Notes under the pieces: generated by a model | The model's database searches: none | What the model was told of the DNA's origin: nothing | The model's input: only the letters and a program-made list of their open reading frames with translations | Program-made: the position numbers and the translations under genes | Part shown: piece after piece, positions 11,801 to 22,162 of the stretch | Layout: every line of letters begins with the position of its first letter | Numbering within the stretch: position 1 is the stretch's first letter | Source of the DNA: Echinometra lucunter | Lineage: Eukaryota > Echinodermata > Echinoidea > Camarodonta > Echinometridae | Direction: 5' to 3' | DNA length: 64,000 nucleotides | Assembly: GCA_029962745.1 (NCBI GenBank) | Contig: CM057158.1 | Location: 6,768,465 to 6,832,464 of the forward strand

Positions 11801-14104
11801 TATCTAACTGCTAAGACAGCATGAATGCTAGCACATGTTTGTGAGCAACCAAAGGACCAATGGCTTTAAGTCCTCTCCGAGAAACCTGGTAATGAAGATT
11901 AATGCCTTACTAAAGGGCACTAGTGCATCAACTCGCATCACATTCGAACCCAAGCCACATGCATATGACAGCACTGCTCTACTAACTGAGCTATCGTGCC
12001 TTCTCACTTGAAAAAAATATCTCTTAACTTCACTTGATAATAATTGTAATATCATTACTTCATTTTGCAAAATAGTTTGATATTGACAAACAATATAAAA
12101 GCAGGGCTTAAATTAATCGAAGGCCACCAAGCCCATGGCCGTGGATGCCCTTCTGAATGGCCTCAATGCCCCTCTTATTGGCCTTGGAGATTTTTGGTGC
12201 CCTTTCTAATTCTTCCTATTTATGCTGTAATATAGGAATATGCCCTACAGAAAAATGGCCTTACCCTAAAATTGTTGAAATTTAAGGCCTGTAAAAGGTC
12301 TAAAAAAAAGTTCATTAATTTCATGAGAGGGATTTTCTCTCATAAAGTCAAGACAAGGAAATTACAAAAAGGGAAACAGGATTCGAGCCTGAGAACAACA
12401 CGTTACAGTACATCTGGCATACTCATATTGTACCTCCACTTTGTTATTACAACCAGTTTAAATGATATTAACAAAATTCCCATGCCACCGAAGGTCTCCA
12501 AAATATTCCTTCTACATGTTAAATGAATAAAAAAAACCATTAACTGTACTAATAATATCGATAAGGATTTATTTTATATATCTGGTAACCTAATCAAAGC
12601 TCTGGGAAACAGCCCACATGCTGTATGGGAAATTAAAGACTGAAGAATGTAGACACACGAGATGTTCAAATATTTGCTTGAAATATTCATAGTTACTAAT
12701 GTTAGATATTAAACAACCCACACATCCTGTAAGAGAGAGAGAGAGTTTGTGTAGTTTATTTTCGCTTATGAACAAAGTTGGTGAAATCAGTCTTGATGAT
12801 CAGACTTTGAAGGTCAAAAAATAATAACTGGACTCTCGGCCTACCTCACTATTCAACTCATATAGCAGTACAGAGTAGTCTTCAGGTCGAAACTAATCAG
12901 TTTTCTTCCTAAAATTGGCAACAATTACTGTTACTTTCCACTCTTTCATAGTTTGAAAAAATAAACTAAAATGTACATGTACACCACCTGTATAGCATGA
13001 ACCAAATGAATGAACATTTCAAAATTTAGCTGAAAAATAGCCAATTTGCTCTGAGTAGTGATTTCGCATTTTACAATGCATTGCCAGTTTAGAGATCTTA
13101 ATGATTAGTTTTAATAGACAGACCTTTAACTCATGAACATCAGGGGAGCATTTCATGAAAGGACTTGTCGGATGTTTTATCCGACAAAGTCTGTTTTATC
13201 CGACAGTTGCCACAGTAACGATGCTTCTCAGCCAATCAAAATCAAGGAAAGATGTCAGATCTGACAACTTGTCAGACAACAAATGTTGATGAAACGCTCC
13301 CCAGGACATACTGCCTTGAATATGGACTTGTTTTCAATGAATTTTGCTCTTTTTGTTCATGTGTAAGGTGTAATTCCTAATATTCTACATCAAAATATAC
13401 TGGAAAAGATGTGGATAGACCATGTTCAAAAGTCAAAACTATACTATAGGCTAGTTGAAAAAAAATTATATAACTGAAAGTCACCATTCTAAACTGAAGT
13501 GAAAAAAAAAGAGAAGATAATTACCGATCTTCAATACTTGGTTCAATCAAAATTTAAACATGATATATTCTAAAGGCATAGAGCATACACTGTACCCTTG
13601 AAAATTCAGCATCATTTTGGGGTGATCTAGTGGATGGCTGCAATTTTTCCTTAATTTTAAAGTAACAGGAAATTCATTGCAATAACTGTTACCTCTTATC
13701 AGAGCATCATGATTCTTTTAGCTTTAGAAATAGAGAAAACAATGAAAAACAAGATTCAATCGTACCTCTTGTTGGAAGAGTAGAAATGTTGAGAGTCCGA
13801 TCAGGGAGATGGCTGAATAAGCTGTCAACCTGGGACACACTTTGACGCAAGGTAGCTTCCCAACGACAGACGATATACACGACCTTTGACCCGATGCCCC
13901 TGCACACACAACCAGGTCCTTAGAACAACATGGTAGTCTAGAGCAACATGCCAAACCTCCATAATGGCATATATGTCCAGTGGTTGATGAAGTGGTAGCT
14001 GCAGACGCTGCCGCTCCTCCACCTGCAGACACACAGCTGTGGCAGCAACTTGATGACTGGACGCTTGGGGACATCGATCCCAGACAGAGGCACTTTAGCA
14101 CCAT
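8873..14104 (-). CDS. TMEM64: TMEM64 homologue, VTT/DedA-fold membrane protein
   Basis: Four coding exons read on the minus strand: 14104-13766, 11490-11128, 9820-9671 and 9121-8873 (TGA). All introns are GT-AG and phase 0, giving 366 aa (human TMEM64 is about 380). The ATG at 14104 is the first in frame after an upstream stop at 14176-14174. The N-terminus is Cys/Ser/Ala-rich, as in vertebrate TMEM64, followed by a membrane segment near residues 93-110. Exon 2 carries the core of the VTT/SNARE-associated Golgi domain, with SFPMTWGYILVNVVAGYRFG and VIALTRLTPIPFGIQNGVFA. Exon 3 has LGLLPTQFLNSYMG. Exon 4 begins with a membrane helix and ends in a polar tail. By family, TMEM64 is an endomembrane protein; vertebrate work links it to calcium handling and Wnt signalling. 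No broken frame seen. Confidence 0.93.
9343..9490. mobile_element. Hairpin MITE-like element, CTGGG/CCAAT family, copy 2
   Basis: The ends CAGCTGGGGGGCGTTTCATG and, reverse-complemented, CAGCTGGGAGCGTTTCATGAA face each other. Internal inverted pairs centre on GTCGGTG...CACCGAC, and TTCAGCCAATCAGATGC lies between them. It sits in TMEM64 intron 3. Confidence 0.8.
9936..10380. repeat. Minisatellite of GTCTGGTGTC / GTCTGATGTCA units
   Basis: Degenerate head-to-tail units of about 10-11 bp (GTCTGGTGTCG, GTCTGATGTCA and variants) run through this stretch of TMEM64 intron 2. They are interrupted by the hairpin element at 10162-10314 and resume afterwards, so the element inserted into a pre-existing array. 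Confidence 0.8.
10162..10314. mobile_element. Hairpin MITE-like element, CTGGG/CCAAT family, copy 3
   Basis: Perfect termini AGGCACCGTTTCATGAA and its reverse complement. It contains internal TGTCAG/CTGACA inverted pairs and CTCAGCCAATCAAAACC. It interrupts the GTCTGGTGTC minisatellite, which gives a near-clean empty-site comparison. Confidence 0.85.
10435..10737. mobile_element. GC-run inverted-repeat element with target-site duplication
   Basis: The element starts CAGGCGTGTAGCCAGTGG, then G- and C-runs. It ends in C- and A-runs and CTAGCTACGCCAC. TGACCTATCA occurs immediately on both sides (10425-10434 and 10738-10747) as an apparent target-site duplication. No intact ORF. It lies in TMEM64 intron 2. 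Confidence 0.75.
11830..12005 (-). mobile_element. tRNA-derived SINE
   Basis: On the minus strand the head reads GGCACGATAGCTCAGTTAG, then TAGAGCAGTGCTG and GGGTTCGAATG. These match the polymerase III A-box (TAGCTCAGTTAG) and B-box (GGTTCGAATG) of a tRNA. The sequence does not fold as a complete tRNA with an acceptor stem and continues into unrelated sequence, so it is a SINE rather than a tRNA gene. Confidence 0.7.
13141..13304. mobile_element. Hairpin MITE-like element, CTGGG/CCAAT family, copy 4
   Basis: The ends CAGGGGAGCATTTCATGAAA and, reverse-complemented, CTGGGGAGCGTTTCATCAA pair. Internal repeats of TTATCCGACA/TTGTCGG and CTCAGCCAATCAAAATC are present. Located in TMEM64 intron 1 between coding exons 1 and 2. 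Confidence 0.8.
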
Positions 14105-14744
14105 GTTGCAGTTGGAGCCTACTGGTCCACAATGCAACAATGCTACATGTACATGTATATAGCTACAGCACAGCTATAATGCCTCACTTTAAAGTATTAA
14201 ACAATGTTATCAAGAGTTATCATCTCACCTACACATAACCTACATGTCATTACAAAATCCTACTAAGTTCTCTGGCTTGACAATATCTTCTGAAGCGTGA
14301 TAGCGTTATCTGGTCTGTTATCTAAATCTTAAAACATACAGGAAATGCACCACAACTGCTGCATCACTCAAGTGATATGGTAACTTGTTCCAGGAGATAT
14401 AATTCAGTGCAGCCAACAGTATACCTGGAATGCCGAATACCCCCTATGCATCTGATTTTATGCTCAGCTATACAGCAATATGGCAGTGCTGCAGAAATAT
14501 CTGACTGATGGAACATTTAATATTGTCAGTTTGTATTAGCTCATCCACGTATATTCATTAATGCATCCCTGATGTTAAATGCAATTTATGTTGCTTCACT
14601 TGGCTTTGCGGTAGGCTCCATTTGACATCTCCACCATCTAAAAATATTTCCAAATAAGTGAAGTTGAACATCAACTCTCCATCAAAGCATGCCAATGGGA
14701 TCAGTGTCAGAGTCATGAACTATAATGATGGAAGATCCACAGAT
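14105..14744 (-). other. 5' UTR part of TMEM64 coding exon 1
   Basis: On the minus strand a strong acceptor (cttctctttttttaacag) precedes 14744. The exon would continue uninterrupted to the ATG at 14104. An in-frame stop at 14176-14174 marks it as untranslated. A second, weaker acceptor (gtgctgtag) lies near 14175. Confidence 0.45.
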
Positions 14745-16607
14745 CTGTTAAAAAAAGAGAAGAACATGTGGATATTAAAAGCACTTTTTAATTCTTAATA
14801 TTGCAAAATGTAGAAGGAAAGAAAACGAATCACCAACATCAAAGTGCAATCAAAATCAAATAACTGTTCACTCACTGACTGCTACAAAAGCCTACAACAA
14901 CTTGAGGTTTCTACATCTAGTAATGATTGTTACTGTGAATGTGTGTTTGAAAATGAAACTGTATCAAGTGGGTTAGCGGTATGCCTTTGGTTTCTTGAAA
15001 CACACTTCAGTGTGAATCAAAGAGCAGGCATATACATACATGCATAACAGGCCCTATTCACATTCAAATTTTGACTCCCTTTTGAAAGTTATAGATATAA
15101 AAAATTCAGTAGAAAAGTTATTTCACACATTAATCATAAGTTTGCCTAAAATATGTCTGACATAGCAATAATGATGTAAGCAACATGGATTTAATTCTTT
15201 TAGGGTATACTATCATACACAGCAGGTGAATTACAGTTTATTTTGAGCCTGAGGGGTCAAAGATTCATGCATTTGAATGTAAATCCCTTGCATTACAGGT
15301 GAGTCAGTTCCCATTGCAAAAAACGCCACTATTATTCAGTAACAAATATTGTGTACATATGTCCATGTACAGGTACAACCCATAGGTTGACTCTACAGAT
15401 CAAAGTTTATGTGAAGGTGCCCTTATTTGCCATGTCACCGGCTTTTTGTAATAGAGCACCATATCTAGATTGAATCTTCAATGCGAAATCCCATTGGGTG
15501 CTGCACAGGCCCTTAAAGCTCTACCATTTTGTCCAGATTCATTAGAAGGCCGACCTAAGCACCATCAATATTCATGATCAAAAATGAATAATTAATTTTG
15601 TAAGATGCTTCCAACTAGTAGCATTTGTTTGTCCACGTTATGAAAGATTACACCCATCAGCTTACCGCATGCACAATAAATGCACAATAAATGCGCAAAA
15701 ATGCGCATTAAATCAAAGTGTCACAATAAAACTGATACGCGCATATTAAGTTATGAATGATGCAACAGTTTTATCAATATCATGGCAATAACGGGTGCTT
15801 ATCTGCCCCTTCAAATGATCCGAAAGAGGCGGGGCCTAATGCGATTTGCGTAATAATATCCACGTCTGCTGCTTTTCGTCTAGTAAATTTATAATATGTC
15901 TATGGTGCTGCACTACACATACAGGTGTGAGTTATTTTTGCCTACTATCTTTATCTTGTTTTGTTTTGTTTTTTCTTTGTTTTTTCTTTTTTTTTGCCAG
16001 TGGGCATGACGGTGAAGCCTGAAGGCTAGCTCCAGAAGTAGAATCGTAGTGAAAAACGGATGAGAAAAAAGAAACCAAGTTGTTTCAAATTCCTGAAATT
16101 CCTGAAAATGACTAAATGGTATGTCCCCAGGCAGAAGACAAAACTACACTCTCTAGTTTGGAAATTATAGAGCAGCTTGAAATAAAGAGGTGATTTTCAC
16201 TTGACTTTGTACATAAAATTAGATATGAATTCAGAGATTTCCACGACAAAATTGAGATAAAGACATAAAGATGTGATATGTTAAATCATGTGATTAGGCC
16301 TGATGACATTATGCTAGACTGACTGAAATGGTGGAAGTTCATATTCCTCGTGATAATTACCTGTCACACGTTTGAGAAATTATGCTACCAGTAATTGTAT
16401 TTTAAGATCGGGTGAAAAGCGTTTTTAATTGATCACAATCTGATTTGGGAGCTACTTCCCAAATTATTCATTGACTGAAATCAGGCACGAGGCTACTGTA
16501 GTTCAAAAGATACATAGTTCTATCTGATGAAATAATGATAATTGTTTAAATATCTATGGAAAATGTGCATTTGGTAATTGTTTGTTACTACTGACAATAG
16601 ATTTTTA

Positions 16608-16760
16608 ATATATATATATATATATAAATCAAGAAAGTTCTGCATCGGTGTGTTGAGACAGATAGCAAACAATGAGGCAAAAATAAAAACACCGCAAGAC
16701 GGTCTTGCGATGTTTTCATTTTTTACCTCATTGTTTGCTTTATATATATATATATATATT
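16608..16760. repeat. Hairpin flanked by (TA)n tracts
   Basis: About 37-bp arms, 16664-16700 and 16702-16739, are near-perfect inverted copies (landmarks GCAAACAATGAGG and CCGCAAGAC on the left). They meet almost without a loop. TA dinucleotide runs lie outside both arms, the left one separated by about 38 bp of unpaired sequence. Nested in the large element at 15506-19259. Confidence 0.75.
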
Positions 16761-16952
16761 GACATAAACCATGTCAAATCGTAAAAACAACCACTTCACC
16801 TGAAGAGAATTAAATCAAAAGTGCTTGTGAAGTACAAACCATGTTACTCTGTATATTCAATATATTGTTGTGAATCTTCTCTATTTTTTCTGATATTTTA
16901 ACTCTGCATCTCATCGGACCTTTTGGACTCAACATTTAACATATCACGTATC

Positions 16953-17110
16953 AGGACAACTCCCCCGGGGACTGGGGGAACTCTCCTTGGGGAGTTGTCA
17001 CCCGGGAAAAGTGTCCTCCGGGGAGAGTTGCCCACGAGGGATCTGTCCTCAACGGGAGCTGTGCTCCAGGGGGAGTTGTCAGGTGGGAATCGTATCGGGG
17101 GAGTTGTCCT
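16953..17110. mobile_element. GC-rich MITE with perfect 14-bp inverted ends
   Basis: It begins AGGACAACTCCCCC and ends GGGGGAGTTGTCCT, exact reverse complements. The interior repeats GGGGAGTTGTC / GGGAGAGTTGCC variants, so most of the 158 bp derives from one short GC-rich motif in both orientations. Base composition contrasts sharply with the AT-rich surroundings. No convincing ORF. Confidence 0.8.
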
Positions 17111-18163
17111 AGAACCATATATATATTGCATGACATGAGTAGAGCAAAACAAACTATGAATGAATATGAAAGGATCACCAGATTTGTTTTCAGAGTAAAG
17201 TGTGGCCATACAATGTAGATAATCTTGAGTTCTGGGACTGGATCTAAGTTCCTAAAACTACATTATTTTCAGAAAAACTGACTGAAGTTGATTGTGAATT
17301 GTTTATCGTGCAGACGATAGGTTGCCTGAACCAGCAAAATATGAACAACTGTTGAAAACTTGATGGAAATCATATTTACTGAAAAATCTCTCTTGTGTGT
17401 TTAGCATGTTGGTTGGGAAAAGCCAACTATTTCCCCTCGTTTCTCCTCTAATACCCATTTACTAAAAAACATCTCACATGTTTTATCATTTATTTACAGT
17501 TTTTACTTTCAGTGTAACGTTAAGCTGAAAGTTCCCCCAAATCTGTGACAACCATTTCCTATCATTAACCTAAATCCAGATGATCGACCTTTCAAAAACA
17601 GAGTCCAATGTTATGGGAGTTTCTAAACAAGTATTGTTACATGTATTCAAGGGCAACAATCTTAAATTAAGCACTGCGGTGTGAAAATTAAAGGGCATTA
17701 TGTTTTCAAAAATCAAATAAATTCTGATGTATAGGTGCAAAGTGAACCTTTCTCACTTTTTAAATGTTAGAATGTTATTTCTTCTTTTAAAATGTTTTTA
17801 TCCCACTTATTTCAATTTTCCAACTTTACTCCGCAGCCCCTAGAAAATTAGAAAAATATGGAATGTATTGTACATGTAGGTATGCAGGTTCTTTTTAAAG
17901 TACAAAAAAAACCAACTACAAACCAGCAAATAAACAAAAAAACAACCAACCAACATGAGTATCATTTCAATTGATTGTTTATATGATTGGATTGAGCCTT
18001 GGCCCTGGATCCCCTACTCCCTATAGTGATGTAGTCTAGACTAGTAGTTCCCAGGCAAAGAAGTTGGTTGGAGATTACAGGTAAAACTAGCCTTTAATCA
18101 TGGAGGCCTGCTAGCTCTTTTCATTGCCCTTTCAAGCTCTCTCTCCTTGAAACACAGAGAATA

Positions 18164-18346
18164 TGTCTGTGATTGCGAGACTAGTCTACATAGCGAGCCT
18201 TTACTTACTCATGAGCATGTTGTTGTTTTAGTTTAATTGTAGCCTTGAAACTTTTTTGTAAGAAAAAAAATTCAAGGCTATAAAGGAGTGAATAAAGGTG
18301 GCTTGCAGCAAGCTGCCCACTATGACTAGTCTCGCAATCACAGACA
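18164..18346. mobile_element. Palindromic MITE
   Basis: The left end TGTCTGTGATTGCGAGACTA pairs with the right end, which ends in TAGTCTCGCAATCACAGACA. Inner pairs GCGAGCCTTTACTTACTC with its complement and TAGCCTTGAA/TTCAAGGCTA continue the stem almost to the centre. About 183 bp. Nested in the large element at 15506-19259. Confidence 0.8.
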
Positions 18347-19738
18347 ACCATGCATTTTTAGGGCAGCAGAAGTAAAGAGCAACAAAGAGCAAAGAAAGGA
18401 GCTACATGCAGCCACCGTGATTATAGTCAGATGCACGGCACCAGACAAGGACACAAAATCTTTGCGAACCCATTAGGTATCATGGAAGGCAATCGCGCGC
18501 TGATACGGAGAGAACAAAATTTCCAAGTGCAGATGAAAAAATAAATCATTGTTTTTTGGTAAGTTGTAAGTTGTCAAAATGAACATGAAAGTGAAAAACA
18601 AAAATTATCAATCAATTATTCGATTTGAAGATGTCACTTTTGTAGCTGAGAGAATCAAGCTTCATCACAAACGTGAATAAATAGTCGCTCTTTTTGTCAT
18701 GAGTTCGCAAGATTTGCCTATATGCCCGCTTGTACAGCTACTATGATCATAGACATATAATAGATTTACTAGACGGAATGGCATTAGGCCCTGCCTCTTT
18801 CGCATCATTTGAAGGGGGCCTATAAGCACCCGTTATCACCATGATATCGATATACATGTAATAATGTTGCATTATTCATATCTATTGCGCGCATCAGTTT
18901 TATTGTAACACTTTGATTTAATGCGCATTTGTTGCGCATGCCGTAAACTGATGGGCGTAATGTTTCAAAACGTGTAACAATTATTACCTTTATTACTTTA
19001 TTACCAGATGTACTAGAAATATGCAAAAGTCTGCAGTCGGGTTTCCAGATCTATCTATCATCCAGTTCATTTCTATCTTGTTCAAGTTCTATAATTTCTT
19101 GTAGATGAGACAGTGTGACAAAGTTACAAACAAATGCTACTAGTTGGAAGCATCTTCTAAAATGAATTATTCATTTTTGATAATGTATATTGATGGCTGC
19201 TTAGGTCGGCCCTCTAATGGATCTGGACAAAATGGCGGAGCTTTAACGTTAGGGGCCTGACCGTGATTAAAGGCTAAGGTAACAGTGACAGAAAAATTAG
19301 AAGTCTAGGCCTAATCAAATTCTCGTCTTTTGAGACCAGTGACAAAGATCTTGCAGAGCTTAAAAACTGTTATTTTCAGTTCACTTAATAAAATGCTGAA
19401 TTACTTTTCAGTCTAACTTTAAGCATTATAACTGCATGCATTCAACATTTGGCTGAGCCTGTGCCTGCGGCTGTGGAGCTGAGGTTCAATACGACATGAA
19501 TACCAATGCTATATTAAGTGAATGCATTCATCCAGCGGGGCTAGCACGCATCACTCCGCATCCTCAGCTCATCCTTACTTAGCTCAGCCTCAGGCTCTCA
19601 ATCTCATCATCATATGCAAGATCACAAGAAGAAAACTAATGAATATGTAAACAGTGGTACGGTATTAAGTTAACAATAACATAACAGAAAAATTGGGAGT
19701 CTCCAGAGTCCAGGGGTCTCCAGCTCTATCCACATACC

Positions 19739-20000
19739 TGTTCTTAGGCTGAGATATGCATGATCTCTTTCAATTAGCATGATCCCATCCACAATCCATG
19801 CACCGCACCGCACACGCAGTACTACCGGGGCCAGCTAGCCTAGCTGGTCTCTCACGAGGCACCCGATCTTCAGGTATCTTGCATGCATGCCTAGCTAGCT
19901 AGCCTAGCCTAGCCGATCACGCACGATCCGTCGCCTCCGGCTCGACGCTCCGGCAGCTCCAGCTCCAGATCCAGTGTGAGCTGGCTGTAGCTAGCTAGCC
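19739..20000 (-). other. Putative first (untranslated) exon of TMEM64
   Basis: On the minus strand AGAACAG|GTATGTGG at 19738/19737 is a good splice donor. It lies inside a GC-rich stretch next to the presumed shared promoter. Splicing from here to 14744 would remove a roughly 5 kb intron. The start of the exon is not determinable from sequence. Confidence 0.35.
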
Positions 20001-20242
20001 TAGCGCGCGCCGCGCGTGTGAACTTTCAACCACATGGTCTACTTCCGTAAACATTGTCGATCGTCAGCTGATACAGCGCTGATATTTAGCGCATAGCACT
20101 TTACAACACAGTAGTGCCGCCCGTATGCATGATCCATATTTAACCAATTACTTCATCACCTTGTACCGGCGAACTGTTTGCAAAATGGTGTGTACGGTGT
20201 AGTACAGTGTGAACGTGTCTTCCTCATTCTTTTCCTAGTTTG
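19750..20242. promoter_or_regulatory. Putative bidirectional promoter, TMEM64 / F-box gene
   Basis: This is a locally GC- and CpG-rich island in AT-rich DNA (TCGCCTCCGGCTCGACGCTC, GCGCGCCGCGCGTGTG, repeated GCTAGCTAGCC). It lies between two head-to-head genes with plausible non-coding first exons: a minus-strand donor at 19737 and a plus-strand donor at 20243. No clear TATA box was noticed. Confidence 0.5.
20100..20242 (+). other. Putative 5' UTR exon of the F-box gene
   Basis: A consensus donor TTTG|GTAAGT at 20242/20243 follows the CpG-rich region. The next plus-strand acceptor used is TTCTTAG at 22146-22147, 15 bases before the ATG. Start position is uncertain. Confidence 0.4.
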
Positions 20243-20484
20243 GTAAGTTATTCATGTTATTCGTGTCAGCGGACTCAGTCTATGAATGAAAATTTTGCCT
20301 TAAAAATACATGAAATAGAATAAAGAAACTAAACTCTTAAGAAGTTAAGTTCAAATTATAGTAACATGCCAACAAAGAACAATTGTCTTTTCAGTCATGT
20401 CAATTGATCTTGTTGAACAAGATCATGAGCATGAATGATGAGCGACGACAGTGCAGTGATTTCTTTGGATTGAAATAGTGTACG

Positions 20485-20640
20485 TAGTCTAGGGAAAGAG
20501 TTCCTTTTGCGACAGCCACCCTAGCCACAACCCTAACCCTAACCCTAACTTTAACCCTAACCCTATATTTTTATATATTTTTTTCATTTTGGGTAGCTCT
20601 CACAAAAGGAACTCTTACCATGCTTACCTAGAGTCTAGTC
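20485..20640. mobile_element. Inverted-repeat element containing telomere-like CCCTAA repeats
   Basis: Ends TAGTCTAGGG...AAGAGTTCCTTTTGCGA on the left are matched in reverse on the right by CAAAAGGAACTCTT...CCTAGAGTCTAG. The interior (about 20530-20565) contains CCCTAA-type repeats with one TTTAA interruption. It lies in the intron of the F-box gene. The telomere-like repeat belongs to the element and does not mark a chromosome end. Confidence 0.7.
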
Positions 20641-20830
20641 GAGACAAATTTGATGGGTTCATTCTTCTCTGTTCTTCCTGCATCTGCAACTCTGCAAGAT
20701 TCTTCTTCAACACTGACAACAGCTAACAGTGAAGGAGTACCGGTAAAGAAGAACTACACCACTTAATGATGACATTGTCATCAGGAAGACTATTTCATAA
20801 TACTTCTGTATCAATTGCATGAAGAGAAGA

Positions 20831-21298
20831 TAGACTACAAGACCGAAAAATTCTGTCTCTAGTCTCTCTTATTTGGATAGGGTGTTTTGAATAGGGAAAC
20901 AAATTGCCGATGCAAACGCGAAATACATTGACTTAGATCTTCTATAAAAGAGAAGTTTTGATATTCCTGAGGCTCTCAATTTTCCCCTTTCTGCTTCATA
21001 TCTGATGAATGAACTGAAAAAGGTGAATTTTAAGAAGAAAACTGACGCTTATCAGCATGATCAGACTCGTAGGTTGACAGCATGTCGTCGAGTAACCAAT
21101 AGAAAAGCATGCTATGTAGTTTTGGTACAGACTTGTCACATTTTCGGGACGAGGTCAATTCATTGACCGAGTAACAGGATGAGTGGATAGGGTTGTCTCC
21201 TCAAGCATGGCCTCACTTATAAAGGAAACAACCCTGTGGTCCCTACCCAAATATTGAGGCTAATGAATTAGAGACAGAATATTTGGTCTAAGACTATG
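20831..21298. mobile_element. Inverted-repeat element (TTCTGTCTCTA ends)
   Basis: The left arm holds GACCGAAAAATTCTGTCTCT and CTTATTTGGATAGGGTG. The right arm holds their complements CCCTACCCAAATATTGAGG and AGAGACAGAATATTTGGTC. Arms are about 60 bp with mismatches. A single arm of the same family recurs at about 61275-61335. Confidence 0.65.
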
Positions 21299-21675
21299 TG
21301 AAATGAATTACTTGAGGCATCATGCCAATTAACCAATTCAAATATTACATTTTTTCATTCTGATATGGAATACCGTTGACTGACAATTGGCAGTACACAT
21401 GAAAATATATGTGCATGGTTTGTTGCTGTTGTTGGTTTTGATGCACCTGTGGCATTTTTAAGTATGATGGGAGGACCTACATGTAAATCTACATCATGTG
21501 CGCACTTTGTTTTAGCAGCTAAAAAGTCACAAAATTAATTGGTGTATGCAAATTTCTCTCAACATCTAGCTTGGTTCTACATATTCTAAAGTTAAGTGGA
21601 CAGATGAATGTCAGTTAGGTCTATGCATATTTTCTAGTCAAAATCAATGCCACCGTCAATTTTTTTTTGACGATA

Positions 21676-21769
21676 TTAACCCGTTGAGCACGAAGCCCGA
21701 GATAACTCGGGCTGGAGTCTATGGAAAATATGTGTTATACCAAAATTAAATTAATGTCCAACGGGTTAA
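21676..21769. mobile_element. Mini piggyBac-like MITE
   Basis: TTAACCCGTTGAGCACG at the left and CCAACGGGTTAA at the right are inverted, with TTAA at both edges. An internal palindrome GCCCGAGATAACTCGGGC is present. Only 94 bp; same terminus type as 5651-5945. Confidence 0.65.
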
Positions 21770-22162
21770 GGGGTCCTAAAGCTACATGTACGGACATGTA
21801 GCAAATGCATGCAAATCTTGATTTTGAAACTGACTGGTGTGAATTTCACCCTGATTTCTAACTGATGATGATATCACAAGAAATAAAGGAAAATTACTGA
21901 TTCTTTTTGGCAAACCTTATGATATTTTAGTTTCTCAGTTACCGGTATATTGAAAGTTTGCTGCATTAAATGTGTCACATTGGGCATATCTGCAAGATGC
22001 GTAGCATTTGGACCCATGTAACTTTACGTCATCCACCCATACGAAACAGAATAGTCATTTTTTACTTTCATCTTTGAATTTAGATTTACAGTGTATGAAA
22101 CCTGCTTATATATAAGCTTATGATCCTCCTTTACATACTTTTCTTAGATATTTGGCTTCAAA

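Larger units (their letters stand above)
15506..19259. mobile_element. Large element with long terminal inverted repeats
   Basis: The left arm (about 15506-15915) and right arm (about 18735-19259) are inverted copies. Matching landmarks include CAGGCCC ends, CATTTTGTCCAGAT, GATGCTTCCAACTAGTAGC, ACTTTGATTTAATGCGC and GGGCCTAATGC next to CGTCTAGTAAAT. Arms are about 400-500 bp with many substitutions and small indels. The interior (about 2.8 kb) has no transposase-like ORF and hosts nested hairpins at 16608-16760, 16953-17110 and 18164-18346. It fills most of the proposed first intron of TMEM64. CAG termini are seen in several DNA transposon groups. No target-site duplication was recognised, so the superfamily is unassigned. 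Confidence 0.8.

Noticed and set aside
11830..12005. Functional tRNA gene
   Set aside because: A and B boxes are present but no complete acceptor stem or cloverleaf could be drawn; the downstream body is SINE-like.
11828..12070. 80-aa frame on the minus strand
   Set aside because: It is the translation of a SINE.
16520..16784. Frames of 85 and 68 aa on opposite strands
   Set aside because: Both read through TA repeats and the hairpin, whose symmetry produces open frames on both strands.
20530..20565. Chromosome end or fusion scar from CCCTAA repeats
   Set aside because: Only a handful of copies, enclosed by inverted repeats of a small element and surrounded by genes.
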